This document shows positions 42,037 to 50,782 of a stretch of 64,000 nt of DNA, one piece after another. The notes under the pieces were generated by a model. That model did not search any database, had not been told where the DNA came from, and saw only the letters and a program-made list of their open reading frames with translations. The DNA lies in NCBI RefSeq assembly GCF_003985145.1, contig NZ_ML133524.1, positions 339,326 to 403,325 of the forward strand, read 5' to 3'. Each line of letters opens with the position of its first letter. Within the stretch, counting starts at the first letter, position 1. Origin of the DNA: Rhizobium anhuiense. Lineage in GTDB: Bacteria > Pseudomonadota > Alphaproteobacteria > Rhizobiales > Rhizobiaceae. The position numbers and the translations under genes were made by a program.

Positions 42037-42990
42037 TCAGTACTCGAAGTTGACCATCTTGTAGAGAATGACATTCCCGATCGCCATGACGGCCAGCAGC
42101 ACGCTCACCACCATGGTTCCGTGGCCGCTATCCCAGAGGGGATCGAAGTAGGTCGGCGACAACGCCTTGATCATCGCGTAGAGCAGAAACGGATAGGCCG
42201 ACATGAAGATCGCCGTGATGCGTCCTTCCGACGAAATCGCCTTGACCTTTGCCTTCAGCATCATCCGGTCACGCAGCGTCTTCGAAAGGTTCTGCAGGAT
42301 CTCCACGAGGTTTCCACCGGTTCCGGCCTGCACGCTCAGCGATATCGCAAGCAGGTTCAGATCCTCGACGCCGACCCGGTTCGCCAAGTTGACAAGGGCA
42401 TCGTCCAACGTCACGCCGTAGGTGAGCTCATCCGAGAGGAGGCCGAACTCGGTGCCGATCGGATCAGGCATCTCGCGTGCCACCAAAGAAATCGCCGCCG
42501 GCAGCGGGTGGCCGGCGGCCAAGCTGCGATTGGCGACATCGAGCGCTTCAGGAAGCTTCAGTTCGAATTTCCGCATGCGGCGCGCCCGGGTGCGCCAGAC
42601 GACGAGTACAGGGATGAGGAGGCAGATCAGGAGAAAGACGGGGATCCGAAACAGAGGGTTCGGCACGAGGAATCCCACGGCCAACCACGTCAAAAGGGCG
42701 CCCGCGATCGCGAAGAGAGCAAATCGCCTGGCATCGAACTTGATACCGGATTGGGCGTAGAACTGCAGCAGCCGCTGCGTGATGGGGGTTTGCCGCCAAC
42801 CGCCTCCGGCACCGCGCTCCTTCAGCATATCGCTATAGGTCTTGCGATGATCATCGCTGACCTCGAGCAAGCTCAGCCGATGGTTCACGGCCCGGTGTCG
42901 TTCGGAGCTCTTGAAGTAGCTGCGCATGATCGCTTCGACAGCAACAAGGGCGGCGGTGAAAACGGCGGCGTAAAGGAGCGTCAGGGTCAT
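42037..42990 (-). CDS. tadB: Tad pilus inner-membrane protein TadB
   Basis: A 317-residue GspF-family platform protein, partner of TadC. It has an N-terminal helix, two helices near residues 100-140 (ALFAIAGALLTWLAVGFLVP, IPVFLLICLLIPVLVVW), the GspF domain (KLPEALDVANRSLAAGHPLP, LNLLAISLSVQAGTGGNLVE, LSKTLRDRMMLKAKVKAISS) and C-terminal helices. Its start overlaps the stop of cpaF by four bases, so the two are translationally coupled. Confidence 0.93.
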   Translation of the reverse strand: MTLTLLYAAVFTAALVAVEAIMRSYFKSSERHRAVNHRLSLLEVSDDHRKTYSDMLKERGAGGGWRQTPITQRLLQFYAQSGIKFDARRFALFAIAGALLTWLAVGFLVPNPLFRIPVFLLICLLIPVLVVWRTRARRMRKFELKLPEALDVANRSLAAGHPLPAAISLVAREMPDPIGTEFGLLSDELTYGVTLDDALVNLANRVGVEDLNLLAISLSVQAGTGGNLVEILQNLSKTLRDRMMLKAKVKAISSEGRITAIFMSAYPFLLYAMIKALSPTYFDPLWDSGHGTMVVSVLLAVMAIGNVILYKMVNFEY

Positions 42991-44444
42991 TGAACAGGTC
43001 CTGTCTGCAGCGGTTTGCCGGGATCAAAAATCGTCAAAGGGATCTCGATCCCGAGTTCGGCAAATTCCTCGACGAACCGCGGCCGGATGCCGGTGGCGCG
43101 GAATTCTCCATGGATCCGTCCGCCTTCGTCGGTGCCGATTTTCTTGAATTTCATGATCTCCTGCATCTGCACGACTTCGCCCTCCATGCCGGTGATCTCG
43201 GAAATCGAGACGATCTTGCGGCTGCCGTCGCTCAGGCGCTGGACCTGCACGATCATGGTGATCGCGGACGAGATCTGCGAGCGAATGCTCAACTGCGACA
43301 TCGGCATCCCTGCCATGCCGACCATCTGCTCAAGCCGACCGACGGCGTCGCGCGGCGTGTTGGCGTGAATGGTCGTCATCGACCCCTCGTGACCGGTATT
43401 CATCGCCTGCAGCATGTCGAACGCCTCGTCGCCGCGTACTTCGCCGACGATGATGCGGTCGGGACGCATGCGCAGGGCGTTTTTCAAAAGCTCGCGTTGC
43501 CGGATCTCGTTGCGCCCGTCGAGCGTCGGCGGCCGGGTTTCCAGACGCCCGACATGTGGCTGCTGCAGTTGAAGCTCGGCCGCATCCTCGATGGTGATCA
43601 GGCGCTCCTTTGGAGAAATCTGCGACGAGAGCGCGTTCAGCAAGGTGGTCTTGCCAGAACCGGTGCCGCCTGAAATGACCATGGACACCTTGCCCTTGAC
43701 CGCGGCGCTGAGCAGGACGCGCATCGCATCGGCCATGGCGCCATATTGCACCAGGCGCTCCATTGTCAGCGGCTTGCGCGTGAATTTGCGAATGGAAACG
43801 AGCGGTCCATCGACAGAGATCGGCCGGATGGCGACGTTGACACGCGAGCCATCCTTGAGGCGGGCGTCAACCATCGGCGTTGACTCGTCGACACGGCGGC
43901 CGACCGCCGAGACGATCTTGTTGATCACCCGAAGCAGGTGGTCCTCGTCTTTGAAACGCACGGCGGTGCCTTCCAGCTTGCCGCTCCGCTCGACATAGAC
44001 GCTGTTGTAGCCGTTGATGAGAATATCTGCGATTGTATCATCGGCCAGCAGCGGCTCGATCGGTCCCAGCCCCAGCATCTCGTCGGTGATATCGCGGATC
44101 AGATCATTGATTTCCTTGGCATTCAGCGGAAAGTTGTTGTTCCGGATATAGTCCTTGACCAACGGCCGGATCTCGGTCGCGATCTCCTCGTTGTCGAGCG
44201 TGTCGAGGATCCCGAGGTTGATGCGATCGAGCAGGTAGCGGTGCAGATTGACCCGCTCGGAAACCATGTCCGGCCCCAGCGAAGCCTCTTCGCCGCTCGC
44301 AGTGGCGCTGTTGGAGGCCGGTTGGGCAGGCATGTTCTCAACGGCGCCGACCAAAGACAGTTCGGCCGCCTCCAGATCTTCGCGGCTTTCCGGCTCCCGC
44401 TGCTTATAGAAACGCCCGATGATACCGTTCGCCATGTTTCCCAT
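42987..44444 (-). CDS. cpaF: Tad pilus assembly ATPase CpaF/TadA
   Basis: A 485-residue motor ATPase of the type II/IV secretion superfamily. The N-terminal domain carries [18 protein letters not shown], and the catalytic domain shows Walker [15 protein letters not shown] near residue 260, the Asp box [11 protein letters not shown], Walker [17 protein letters not shown] and the His box [20 protein letters not shown]. It drives pilin polymerisation from the cytoplasmic side. The first ATG is used; a second lies three codons in. It starts 10 bp after the stop of the L,D-transpeptidase gene. Confidence 0.95.
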   Translation of the reverse strand: MGNMANGIIGRFYKQREPESREDLEAAELSLVGAVENMPAQPASNSATASGEEASLGPDMVSERVNLHRYLLDRINLGILDTLDNEEIATEIRPLVKDYIRNNNFPLNAKEINDLIRDITDEMLGLGPIEPLLADDTIADILINGYNSVYVERSGKLEGTAVRFKDEDHLLRVINKIVSAVGRRVDESTPMVDARLKDGSRVNVAIRPISVDGPLVSIRKFTRKPLTMERLVQYGAMADAMRVLLSAAVKGKVSMVISGGTGSGKTTLLNALSSQISPKERLITIEDAAELQLQQPHVGRLETRPPTLDGRNEIRQRELLKNALRMRPDRIIVGEVRGDEAFDMLQAMNTGHEGSMTTIHANTPRDAVGRLEQMVGMAGMPMSQLSIRSQISSAITMIVQVQRLSDGSRKIVSISEITGMEGEVVQMQEIMKFKKIGTDEGGRIHGEFRATGIRPRFVEEFAELGIEIPLTIFDPGKPLQTGPVQ

Positions 44445-44454
44445 CCCCGAACTC

Positions 44455-44994
44455 TTATTTTACAATGACCGTGGAACCGACTTTCACCCTCGCATAGAGA
44501 TCGATGACGTCGGCATTGCTCATGCGAAAACAGCCCGATGACGCGAAACCGCCGACCGTCGACTGCTCGTTCGTTCCATGAATGCGATAGAGCGTGTCGG
44601 TCCCGCCCTTGTAGAGATAGATCCCGCGGGCACCCAATGGATTGAGCGGCCCAGCCGGCACAAGGTCCGGAAGTCCGGCCGCGCGCGCCTTCATCTCGGC
44701 AGGCGGGCGCCAGTCAGGCCACTCTGCCTTGCGTCCAACCTTGACGGTACCGCTCCAGCGAAATCCGTCTCGTCCGACTCCGATTTTGTAACGGATCGCG
44801 CGTCCTTCGGAGATGACGAGATCCAGCGTACGATTGCCGCTGACGATGACGATCGTCCCAGCCGCGTAGCTTTTTTCGATCGTCACCACGGCGCTTGTCG
44901 TCGGCCCAAGGCTTCGCGGCACAAGCCCGCCTGCCGCGGCGTCGCCGACAGCGGCCAGAATTGCCAAAACTGCAAGGCCGACGATCGCCTTCAT
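44455..44994 (-). CDS. L,D-transpeptidase encoded inside the Tad operon
   Basis: A 179-residue YkuD-domain enzyme with a signal peptide (MKAIVGLAVLAILAAVGDAA). The catalytic motif RIHGTNEQSTVGGFASSGCF, followed by RM, holds His139 and the nucleophile Cys155. Upstream are the family blocks GVGRDGFRWSG, GRKAEWPDWRPP and NPLGARGIYLY. Such enzymes make 3-3 cross-links in peptidoglycan or attach proteins to it. It overlaps cpaE by four bases and precedes cpaF by ten, so it is a true operon member. It could remodel peptidoglycan for the pilus base; that role is inference. A paralogue sits at 63121. Confidence 0.92.
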   Translation of the reverse strand: MKAIVGLAVLAILAAVGDAAAGGLVPRSLGPTTSAVVTIEKSYAAGTIVIVSGNRTLDLVISEGRAIRYKIGVGRDGFRWSGTVKVGRKAEWPDWRPPAEMKARAAGLPDLVPAGPLNPLGARGIYLYKGGTDTLYRIHGTNEQSTVGGFASSGCFRMSNADVIDLYARVKVGSTVIVK

Positions 44995-46133
44995 CGCACC
45001 AGTGCTCCAAGCTTACCGACCGCGCCGCAGAAGCGCGCCCGGGAATTCACTTGAAATGGCAGCACGCCGCGGTTGACTGCCTCGCTCAGAGTATCCCAGT
45101 CATCCGCAATGACATGCGTCGGGATCTCCTTGAAGATCTTCTCCGTTTGTTGTCGGCGCAGGCCGAGGCCGAAAAGCTTGCTGCGGTATTTGTTGATGAC
45201 GATGAATATCTGATCCGAACTACCGCGCAGCCGTACCAGATTGGCAAACAAATCCTTGGCTTGAGAAAGCGCAGGGACCGTCATTTCAGTGACGATGCAG
45301 ATGCTGTTGACCGACGTGAGCACCTCGTATTTCCACGGCGTGTCGTAATAGGGAACGTCGATGATCGTGTGGTCGCTCTCGAAGGCGGCCACGTCGAGCA
45401 TACGCAGCACGAGTTCACGGCCCTTTGGCGCCAGAAGGACTGATGGCTGCTTGAAGGACAGCAGTGAAAAGCCGCCCGAATGACGCTTTCGGACCAGATC
45501 GATGAATTCCAGATCGACCCGGGAAGGATTGGCGATGACCGGCTTCAAGTCGTAGTCGTTGACAAGGTTGAGATAATAGCCAAGCGCCCCGGAGCAAAAA
45601 TCCGTGTCGAACAAGTCGATCCGCGGCGTGGAATTCTTGGTCGGCTGGGCCAGCACATGCGCAAGCGACGAAGCAATCATGCTGGCGCCCGCGCCACCGA
45701 CGGCCGAGACCACGGCATGCACCCGGCTGTCGCTGGCCCCGGTGCCCGGCGCGTGGGTCGAAATCATGTCGATCAGTGCGCGGCGATCGAGCGGCTTCTT
45801 CAGCCAGTCATTGCCGTTTAGGCGGAAGAGCAGCCGCAGCATGTCGTCCGCCAGGTCTTCGGAAACGACGACGAGCGGAATGTCCCGATAGCTGGTGCGA
45901 AACGCGAAAAGCTCCGGCTGGTGCAGCAATGTCCCGTTGTCGACGTCGAGAACGATCAGGTCGAATTGCGCCGGATCGAAGCGGCCCTTTTCTCCGAGCG
46001 CCTTCAGCGAGAGATGGCGGACATCGTAACGCGAAAGCGACCCGAACGTATCGAGCATGAAGCTCGCAGCAGCCGCGTCGTCGGACAGAACCAGGATCTT
46101 GGTGGATGCGGCAATGTTCATGTGAGCTGTCAT
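44991..46133 (-). CDS. cpaE: Tad pilus polar localisation protein CpaE/TadZ
   Basis: A 380-residue protein with an N-terminal receiver-like domain (residues about 10-125, with TKILVLSDDAAAA and DLIVLDVDN) and a C-terminal ParA/MinD-like domain. The P-loop position reads VVSAVGGAGASMIASS (about residues 141-156), without the conserved lysine of a working Walker A. Later blocks include LFDTDFCSGALGYYLNL and TIIDVPYY. TadZ proteins position the pilus machine. Degenerate P-loops are known in this family. The L,D-transpeptidase start overlaps its stop. Confidence 0.88.
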   Translation of the reverse strand: MTAHMNIAASTKILVLSDDAAAASFMLDTFGSLSRYDVRHLSLKALGEKGRFDPAQFDLIVLDVDNGTLLHQPELFAFRTSYRDIPLVVVSEDLADDMLRLLFRLNGNDWLKKPLDRRALIDMISTHAPGTGASDSRVHAVVSAVGGAGASMIASSLAHVLAQPTKNSTPRIDLFDTDFCSGALGYYLNLVNDYDLKPVIANPSRVDLEFIDLVRKRHSGGFSLLSFKQPSVLLAPKGRELVLRMLDVAAFESDHTIIDVPYYDTPWKYEVLTSVNSICIVTEMTVPALSQAKDLFANLVRLRGSSDQIFIVINKYRSKLFGLGLRRQQTEKIFKEIPTHVIADDWDTLSEAVNRGVLPFQVNSRARFCGAVGKLGALVR

Positions 46134-46161
46134 TTCGCTTTCCTACGCATAATTTAAGGAG

Positions 46162-46785
46162 TCAGCAGGTTGAGCACGTCTTTAGATCTTCCGTCGTGAT
46201 CGTCACCGGGTGGGCCGGGACGGTGATGTCGTTCAGTCCCAGCAGCCCGCCGAGGATCGGCAGATCGAAGGTGATATCGCGCACCTCCAGCCGCATCGTC
46301 AGCACGGGCCCGTCCGGCCGGCCCCAATAGCCGAGCCCCGATCGCTGGTAGGTGACCATCAGCTTATCCGGCGTGATGCGCCAATTGAGGTCGCAAATGC
46401 CGGGGTGAGGATCAGTTCCCGCGTTGCAAACGCCGTCGCTTCCCAGGACGATCCGGTTCAATGCCGCCGTGCAGTTCGCCAGAGCCGGCCCGCAGGTCGA
46501 GGATATCGTGGCATCGTTCGGCGCCGCTTTGCCGTTGTTGAGTGGATCGGCAGCTTCAATCGGGAAAACGGCATTGAAATTCGTCGTCACCGGATCGGAT
46601 ACGGCCGCCAGACGGGCACCATATTGCAGTGCCTTGACGGTCTGGTTCCACTGCGACATGGCATAGCCGAACTCGATGAAGGCGGCGAATACCAGCATAA
46701 CGATCGGAAAAGTCAGCAATGCTTCGACAAGGCTGGCGCCGCTGCTATCCTGCCAGAAGGTCTTGATCGCCCTAGAGGTCACCAT
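46162..46785 (-). CDS. tadE: TadE-like minor pseudopilin 1
   Basis: A 207-residue protein with the TadE signature: a short basic leader, then SSGASLVEALLTFPIVMLVF and AAFIEFGYA, where a prepilin-type helix with Glu is preceded by a small-residue cleavage region. The exported C-terminal part has four or more cysteines (ISSTCGPALANC, GVCNAG, GICDLNW, TCSTC). TadE/TadF pseudopilins are processed by the CpaA/TadV peptidase. Its start overlaps the stop of the next pseudopilin gene by seven bases. Confidence 0.87.
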   Translation of the reverse strand: MVTSRAIKTFWQDSSGASLVEALLTFPIVMLVFAAFIEFGYAMSQWNQTVKALQYGARLAAVSDPVTTNFNAVFPIEAADPLNNGKAAPNDATISSTCGPALANCTAALNRIVLGSDGVCNAGTDPHPGICDLNWRITPDKLMVTYQRSGLGYWGRPDGPVLTMRLEVRDITFDLPILGGLLGLNDITVPAHPVTITTEDLKTCSTC

Positions 46786-47258
46786 CCGATGTACCTCTCT
46801 TCATGGAAGGAAGTGATCGTGATGGCGTCGATTCCGAGAAAGCCGAACACCGGCGAGGTCTCGTAGAGATGAGCAGTGGAAATGGTGATGTTCCCGTCTG
46901 CATCGGGTGCAGTGATGGTGATGTCGGCAGCATCCTTCCAGCCGGGGACACGGGGTATGGCGCCTGCCGCAGGTGTTTGCGTTCCGTAAAAGGCGATCGT
47001 CTTCGCAGTCGCCTGATTGCATGTCGGCACATAGGTTCCCGACACCGGCCGGCATCGCGAAAGGTAACGCCCCGCATCGCGCAAGCCTGCGTCGATCTGC
47101 ATCCGCTCCCAGAAGATGCTGCCAAACTCCAGTATCCCCGCCGCAAAGAGCGTCACAAAGGGAATGGCGAGTAGCGCTTCGGCAAGCACCGCGCCTTCCT
47201 CCCGCCGCCAGAAGCCGAGGCAAAGCCGATGCCGGATAAAGTTGCGGAGCGCCATCAT
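46779..47258 (-). CDS. tadF: TadE/TadF-like minor pseudopilin 2
   Basis: A 159-residue pseudopilin with the motif REEGAVLAEALLAIPFVTLF and AAGILEFGSIFWERMQID, close to the TadE/TadF consensus, and an exported C-terminal domain with a cysteine pair (RCRPVSGTYVPTC). It starts four bases before the end of tadG, so the genes are coupled. Which of the two pseudopilins is TadE and which TadF cannot be settled from sequence alone. Confidence 0.85.
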   Translation of the reverse strand: MMALRNFIRHRLCLGFWRREEGAVLAEALLAIPFVTLFAAGILEFGSIFWERMQIDAGLRDAGRYLSRCRPVSGTYVPTCNQATAKTIAFYGTQTPAAGAIPRVPGWKDAADITITAPDADGNITISTAHLYETSPVFGFLGIDAITITSFHEERYIGW

Positions 47259-48862
47259 CTGACCAGCTCCGCTTCTTCCCGCAGGAATTCGTCGAGCGTA
47301 CCGCGACCACCCTTGCCGGTGATGTCGATCATCTCCAGGGAAAGGTATCGTTCGCCGCCATCCTTTATCGCCGGCTTGGTCAGGAACATGCGCGCGAAGG
47401 CCACGGCGCGCGTGGCCTTGTGGCCGTTCAAATGGCCGACCGAGGCTTCATAGCCGCAATTGACGATGGCTGAGAAGATCTCGCGGCGATCACCGTATTC
47501 GGCCGCCGTATAGTTCGAAAGGTCCGGGCCGGTATAGCACTGGCCGCCGGTTGCCGGTGTCCCGGTCTCACCATTGGCCGAGGCATGGCTGATGAGAGAC
47601 GGGTTTGCCAGCTCGTAACGATAAACATCGTAAGCGGAGGGTTGACTTGGCGTTCCGGTCGGCGCCGGATAACTGGAGTGGCTGCCGAGGACCGTGCTCA
47701 CCGAGGGCGCGGCCGTTCCCTGCGCGACATTCCAATATGTCATGTACTGCCAATTGTTGCTGCTGCTGATCTTGCCGCCGGCAAGCGAGGTCATGGACGC
47801 TCCGTAGCCGAGCGGCAAAGCCTTGGTGGCATCGCCGACAACGGCTCCGACCGTGACCGGATCATAAGTATCGCAGTCGTTCTTTCCCTTGCCGCTGATC
47901 GACTGAGCGGAGCGTATGTTTTGGGCGGGTCGGTAACGATAGTCGCCGTTCGCCTTGTTGAACGACGAGGAGTAAAAACCGAAGCGCGTATTGACGCCGT
48001 CCTCGACTGGCCCCGCCTTTGCGCCGGTCTCCGTATCGAGGCTGTCCTGCGTGTAGCAGGTACCGGGGTTGCCGGTGGCGAGAGCCTCCGCCAGCACGGA
48101 CGCACCATTGCCCAAGGGGGTCCGCAGGAACCCGAAATTGCCGGGACCGGGATTGGACGCCGAGGTGCTGTGAAGCTCGATCTGTCGCCCGTAGAGATTG
48201 CCGGCCGCAAAATTGGTGTGCAGGGCCGCGGCTGCAACTTCGCTGGCGCTTTCACTCGTGTTGCCCGCCGGCTCGAACGGATTGCAGATAAAGATCGGCG
48301 TCACGTCGCAGGCGCTGGCGTGGTATACCGCCACGGCGTCGGCAGCGATATTGATCGTACTGCGGGTGAAGCCAACCGGGATCGGAAAGATCGTCTGCAT
48401 CGCCTGCGGCTTGGCAATGACCCAGGCGTAGGACGCTTCGCTGGCCGTTGTCGTTTCCATCGAAGACGGGATGGGCGTATCGTCATTGGCCGGGATGCTC
48501 TTCAGAAAAAGCACGGTGACCGTGCTCCCGGCATCGTTGCCGGCGTCATAGGCCACGGTAATATGCGAGCCAAGCGACATGCCGGCCCCGCCCCCGGAAA
48601 AAGCCGCGCTATTGGCGATTTTCTCGATCGCCGTCTGCGCCCTCGAAATGGCATCATCGCGGCCATCGAGTTCGCGGGCTCCGGCCAGCGCCATCGCATC
48701 GACCGCGTTCTGGAGATCGGTGTGCAGGTTGCTGCTGCGGCCGACATCGATGATCAGCAGCGAAAAGCCGAGAAGCATCGGCATGGCGATGAGCGTCAAG
48801 GCGATGACATAGCCACGATGATCGTTCCAGAACCGTCTGATAACCCTGCTCAGCATTGGCAT
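47255..48862 (-). CDS. tadG: TadG-like pilus assembly protein
   Basis: A 535-residue exported protein with the TadG N-terminal segment RFWNDHRGYVIALTLIAMPM and LLGFSLLIIDVGR (helix preceded by arginines and glycine), then a Tad secretion-associated region (NLHTDLQNAVDAMALAGARELDG) and a long low-complexity, Ser/Gly/Asn-rich domain with several cysteines. TadG is thought to sit in the envelope and contact the pilus. No von Willebrand MIDAS motif is obvious. It is the first of the overlapping tadG-F-E series and starts 88 bp after the short lipoprotein gene. Confidence 0.85.
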   Translation of the reverse strand: MPMLSRVIRRFWNDHRGYVIALTLIAMPMLLGFSLLIIDVGRSSNLHTDLQNAVDAMALAGARELDGRDDAISRAQTAIEKIANSAAFSGGGAGMSLGSHITVAYDAGNDAGSTVTVLFLKSIPANDDTPIPSSMETTTASEASYAWVIAKPQAMQTIFPIPVGFTRSTINIAADAVAVYHASACDVTPIFICNPFEPAGNTSESASEVAAAALHTNFAAGNLYGRQIELHSTSASNPGPGNFGFLRTPLGNGASVLAEALATGNPGTCYTQDSLDTETGAKAGPVEDGVNTRFGFYSSSFNKANGDYRYRPAQNIRSAQSISGKGKNDCDTYDPVTVGAVVGDATKALPLGYGASMTSLAGGKISSSNNWQYMTYWNVAQGTAAPSVSTVLGSHSSYPAPTGTPSQPSAYDVYRYELANPSLISHASANGETGTPATGGQCYTGPDLSNYTAAEYGDRREIFSAIVNCGYEASVGHLNGHKATRAVAFARMFLTKPAIKDGGERYLSLEMIDITGKGGRGTLDEFLREEAELVR

Positions 48863-48950
48863 ACCCCCATCGCGGCGCTATCGCCGTGACGACCCTGTTT
48901 CGTGCATTTCCCCTTCCGGCGCGCTGCCGCCGTTCATGCCTTTCGAACAG

Positions 48951-49256
48951 CTACTGGCTGACGGTGGCCCCACTGGACGCCCCGTTGGCCTCCATGGCCG
49001 GCGACGGCTGAATAACGCCCACCCCGCCGTTCTGATACTGAGTGACCGCCCTGCGGATTACCTTGCCGTCGCTTGCGATGCGGGTTCGCTGAGCTTCCGG
49101 CGGGAACGGGTCCTCGGTATGGATGGCCTTGTTTGCTTCCATGGCGTTGCCGGCCCCGAAGGTGATCGTATCGCGATGGTTCATGTAGTCGGCACAGCCG
49201 GAAGCGAGGCCGGCGGCTGCAAGGACGAGAAGGACGCGTTTAGCGTTTTGTAGCAA
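48951..49256 (-). CDS. short lipoprotein at the CpaD position
   Basis: A 101-residue lipoprotein (lipobox LASGC, Cys21) with the continuation ADYMNHRDTITFGAGNAMEA and PFPPEAQRTRIASDGKV, which is also seen in the small pilus lipoproteins of rhizobial Tad clusters. It occupies the place of CpaD, the secretin-associated lipoprotein, but is about half the usual CpaD length. Its start lies 17 bases inside the end of cpaC. The role as secretin pilot is inference. Confidence 0.78.
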   Translation of the reverse strand: MLQNAKRVLLVLAAAGLASGCADYMNHRDTITFGAGNAMEANKAIHTEDPFPPEAQRTRIASDGKVIRRAVTQYQNGGVGVIQPSPAMEANGASSGATVSQ

Positions 49257-50727
49257 CGGCTTGGACTCCCTGATTCAGGTCGAGACGATGGCCATAGGGC
49301 CCAGTCACGCCTACGCCATTGCGAAAGCGTCGGAGCATGTCCTTGTCGACTTCCAGGACACCGAGCGCAAAAAGCTCGACGTCGTTGGACGAACGCGTCT
49401 GGTCGAGCGGACTGTAGAGGTCCTCGCCCGGGCGAGCCGGTCGCACTATGTGCGGGGTGACGACGATGACGAGGTCGGATTCCTTCTTCTGGAAACTCGT
49501 CGAACGGAACAGTGCGCCGAGGATCGGTATCTTCCCGAGGCCCGGCAGTTGCTGGATGTCTTTGGCATTGATCGACTGCAGCAGGCCCGCCATGGCAAAG
49601 CTCTGGCCGTCGCGAAGCGCTACCGTGGTGCTCGCAGCACGCGAGATGAAACCTGGATTGCCGTTGACGTTGATCGACGGATCAAGCTCGGAAACCTCCG
49701 GCTCGATCTCCAGATTGATGACGCCGTCGTCAAGCACCACCGGCTTGAAGGTCAGCCGCACACCGAAGGGGCGATAGTCCGTCTCGGTGGCGACTGTCGT
49801 GCCGTTGTTCGTCGTCTTCAGGATCGGCACTTCACCGCCGGCATGGAAGCTGGCGGTCGAGCCGCTCATGGCGATCAGGTTCGGCTGAGCCAGGCGACGC
49901 ACCAATCCCTTCTGCTCGAGCGCATTGATGACCACGTCGATGCGGCCGCCGGAGATTTCCAGCACCTTGGCGATCAACTGGCCGAAGGGCAGCATACCCG
50001 TTGCCGCACCCTTGGGATCAAGGAGGCTACGGGCCAGGTTGCCGTTATCGTCCACGGTGATACCCTGGCTGGTCGTTGCCTTGCCGATGCCGTTGTTGCC
50101 ATGCCCGGACCAACCGATCCCGAGATCACGACCCGTCTGACGCGAGGCTTCGATGACACGGACCTCCAGCATCACCTGCTGGCTGTCGCTGACGCGCAAC
50201 TGGTTCAGCACCGGCTGCTCGGAATAGGACTGGGCGATTTCCATCACCCGCTGCAATTCGATGCCGTCGCGGACGATGCCTGTCAGGCGAATACGATCGT
50301 TGGAGTTGACCACTCTGACCCGGGCCGAGGGTGCGGCAGAGCGAATGGCGGCGGCGACTTCGGTGAAATCGCTGGCAACGCGGATGTCGATGACGCCGAG
50401 AAGCGATTTGTCGTCGCCATAGACCGAGATATTGGTGGCGCCGGTCTTTTTGCCGCGAATGAACAGCGATCGATCGGAAAGCGGCACCACGTCGATCATA
50501 TCGGCGCTACCGATGACGAGATCACCGAAGGGCTGGCCGGTATTGAGCGTCAGCGTCTCGTTCGGAGGCAACGTCACATGCTGGACCGATTTGCCGAGGG
50601 TGACCGACTTTTCCTGTGCGTTGGCGCAGCCGGCAAATCCGGGCCCCAAACACACACAGGCCGAAAACACTGCCGCAAGTGCCGCAAGGCTTTTGGTCCT
50701 TGCGATTCGTCTCTTGTCGTTCGCCAT
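49240..50727 (-). CDS. cpaC: Tad pilus secretin CpaC/RcpA
   Basis: A 495-residue outer-membrane secretin with a signal peptide. The N-terminal region has QHVTLPPNETLTLNTGQPFG and a BON-like domain (RVRVVNSNDRIRLTGIVRDG). The secretin domain shows VMLEVRVIEASRQTGRDLGI, LVRRLAQPNLIAMSGSTASF, GVRLTFKPVVLDDGVINLEI and the end LPGLGKIPILGALFRSTSFQ and SDLVIVVTPHIVRP. It forms the pore through which the Flp pilus leaves. Two starts are possible, MRGAKAG seven codons earlier or MANDKRR as used here. It lies 35 to 56 bp after cpaB. Confidence 0.94.
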   Translation of the reverse strand: MANDKRRIARTKSLAALAAVFSACVCLGPGFAGCANAQEKSVTLGKSVQHVTLPPNETLTLNTGQPFGDLVIGSADMIDVVPLSDRSLFIRGKKTGATNISVYGDDKSLLGVIDIRVASDFTEVAAAIRSAAPSARVRVVNSNDRIRLTGIVRDGIELQRVMEIAQSYSEQPVLNQLRVSDSQQVMLEVRVIEASRQTGRDLGIGWSGHGNNGIGKATTSQGITVDDNGNLARSLLDPKGAATGMLPFGQLIAKVLEISGGRIDVVINALEQKGLVRRLAQPNLIAMSGSTASFHAGGEVPILKTTNNGTTVATETDYRPFGVRLTFKPVVLDDGVINLEIEPEVSELDPSINVNGNPGFISRAASTTVALRDGQSFAMAGLLQSINAKDIQQLPGLGKIPILGALFRSTSFQKKESDLVIVVTPHIVRPARPGEDLYSPLDQTRSSNDVELFALGVLEVDKDMLRRFRNGVGVTGPYGHRLDLNQGVQAVATKR

Positions 50728-50782
50728 GCCTGCTTTAGCCCCCCTCATTCGGCTGGCCGCGCCGCGGCAGGCCGCATAAACA

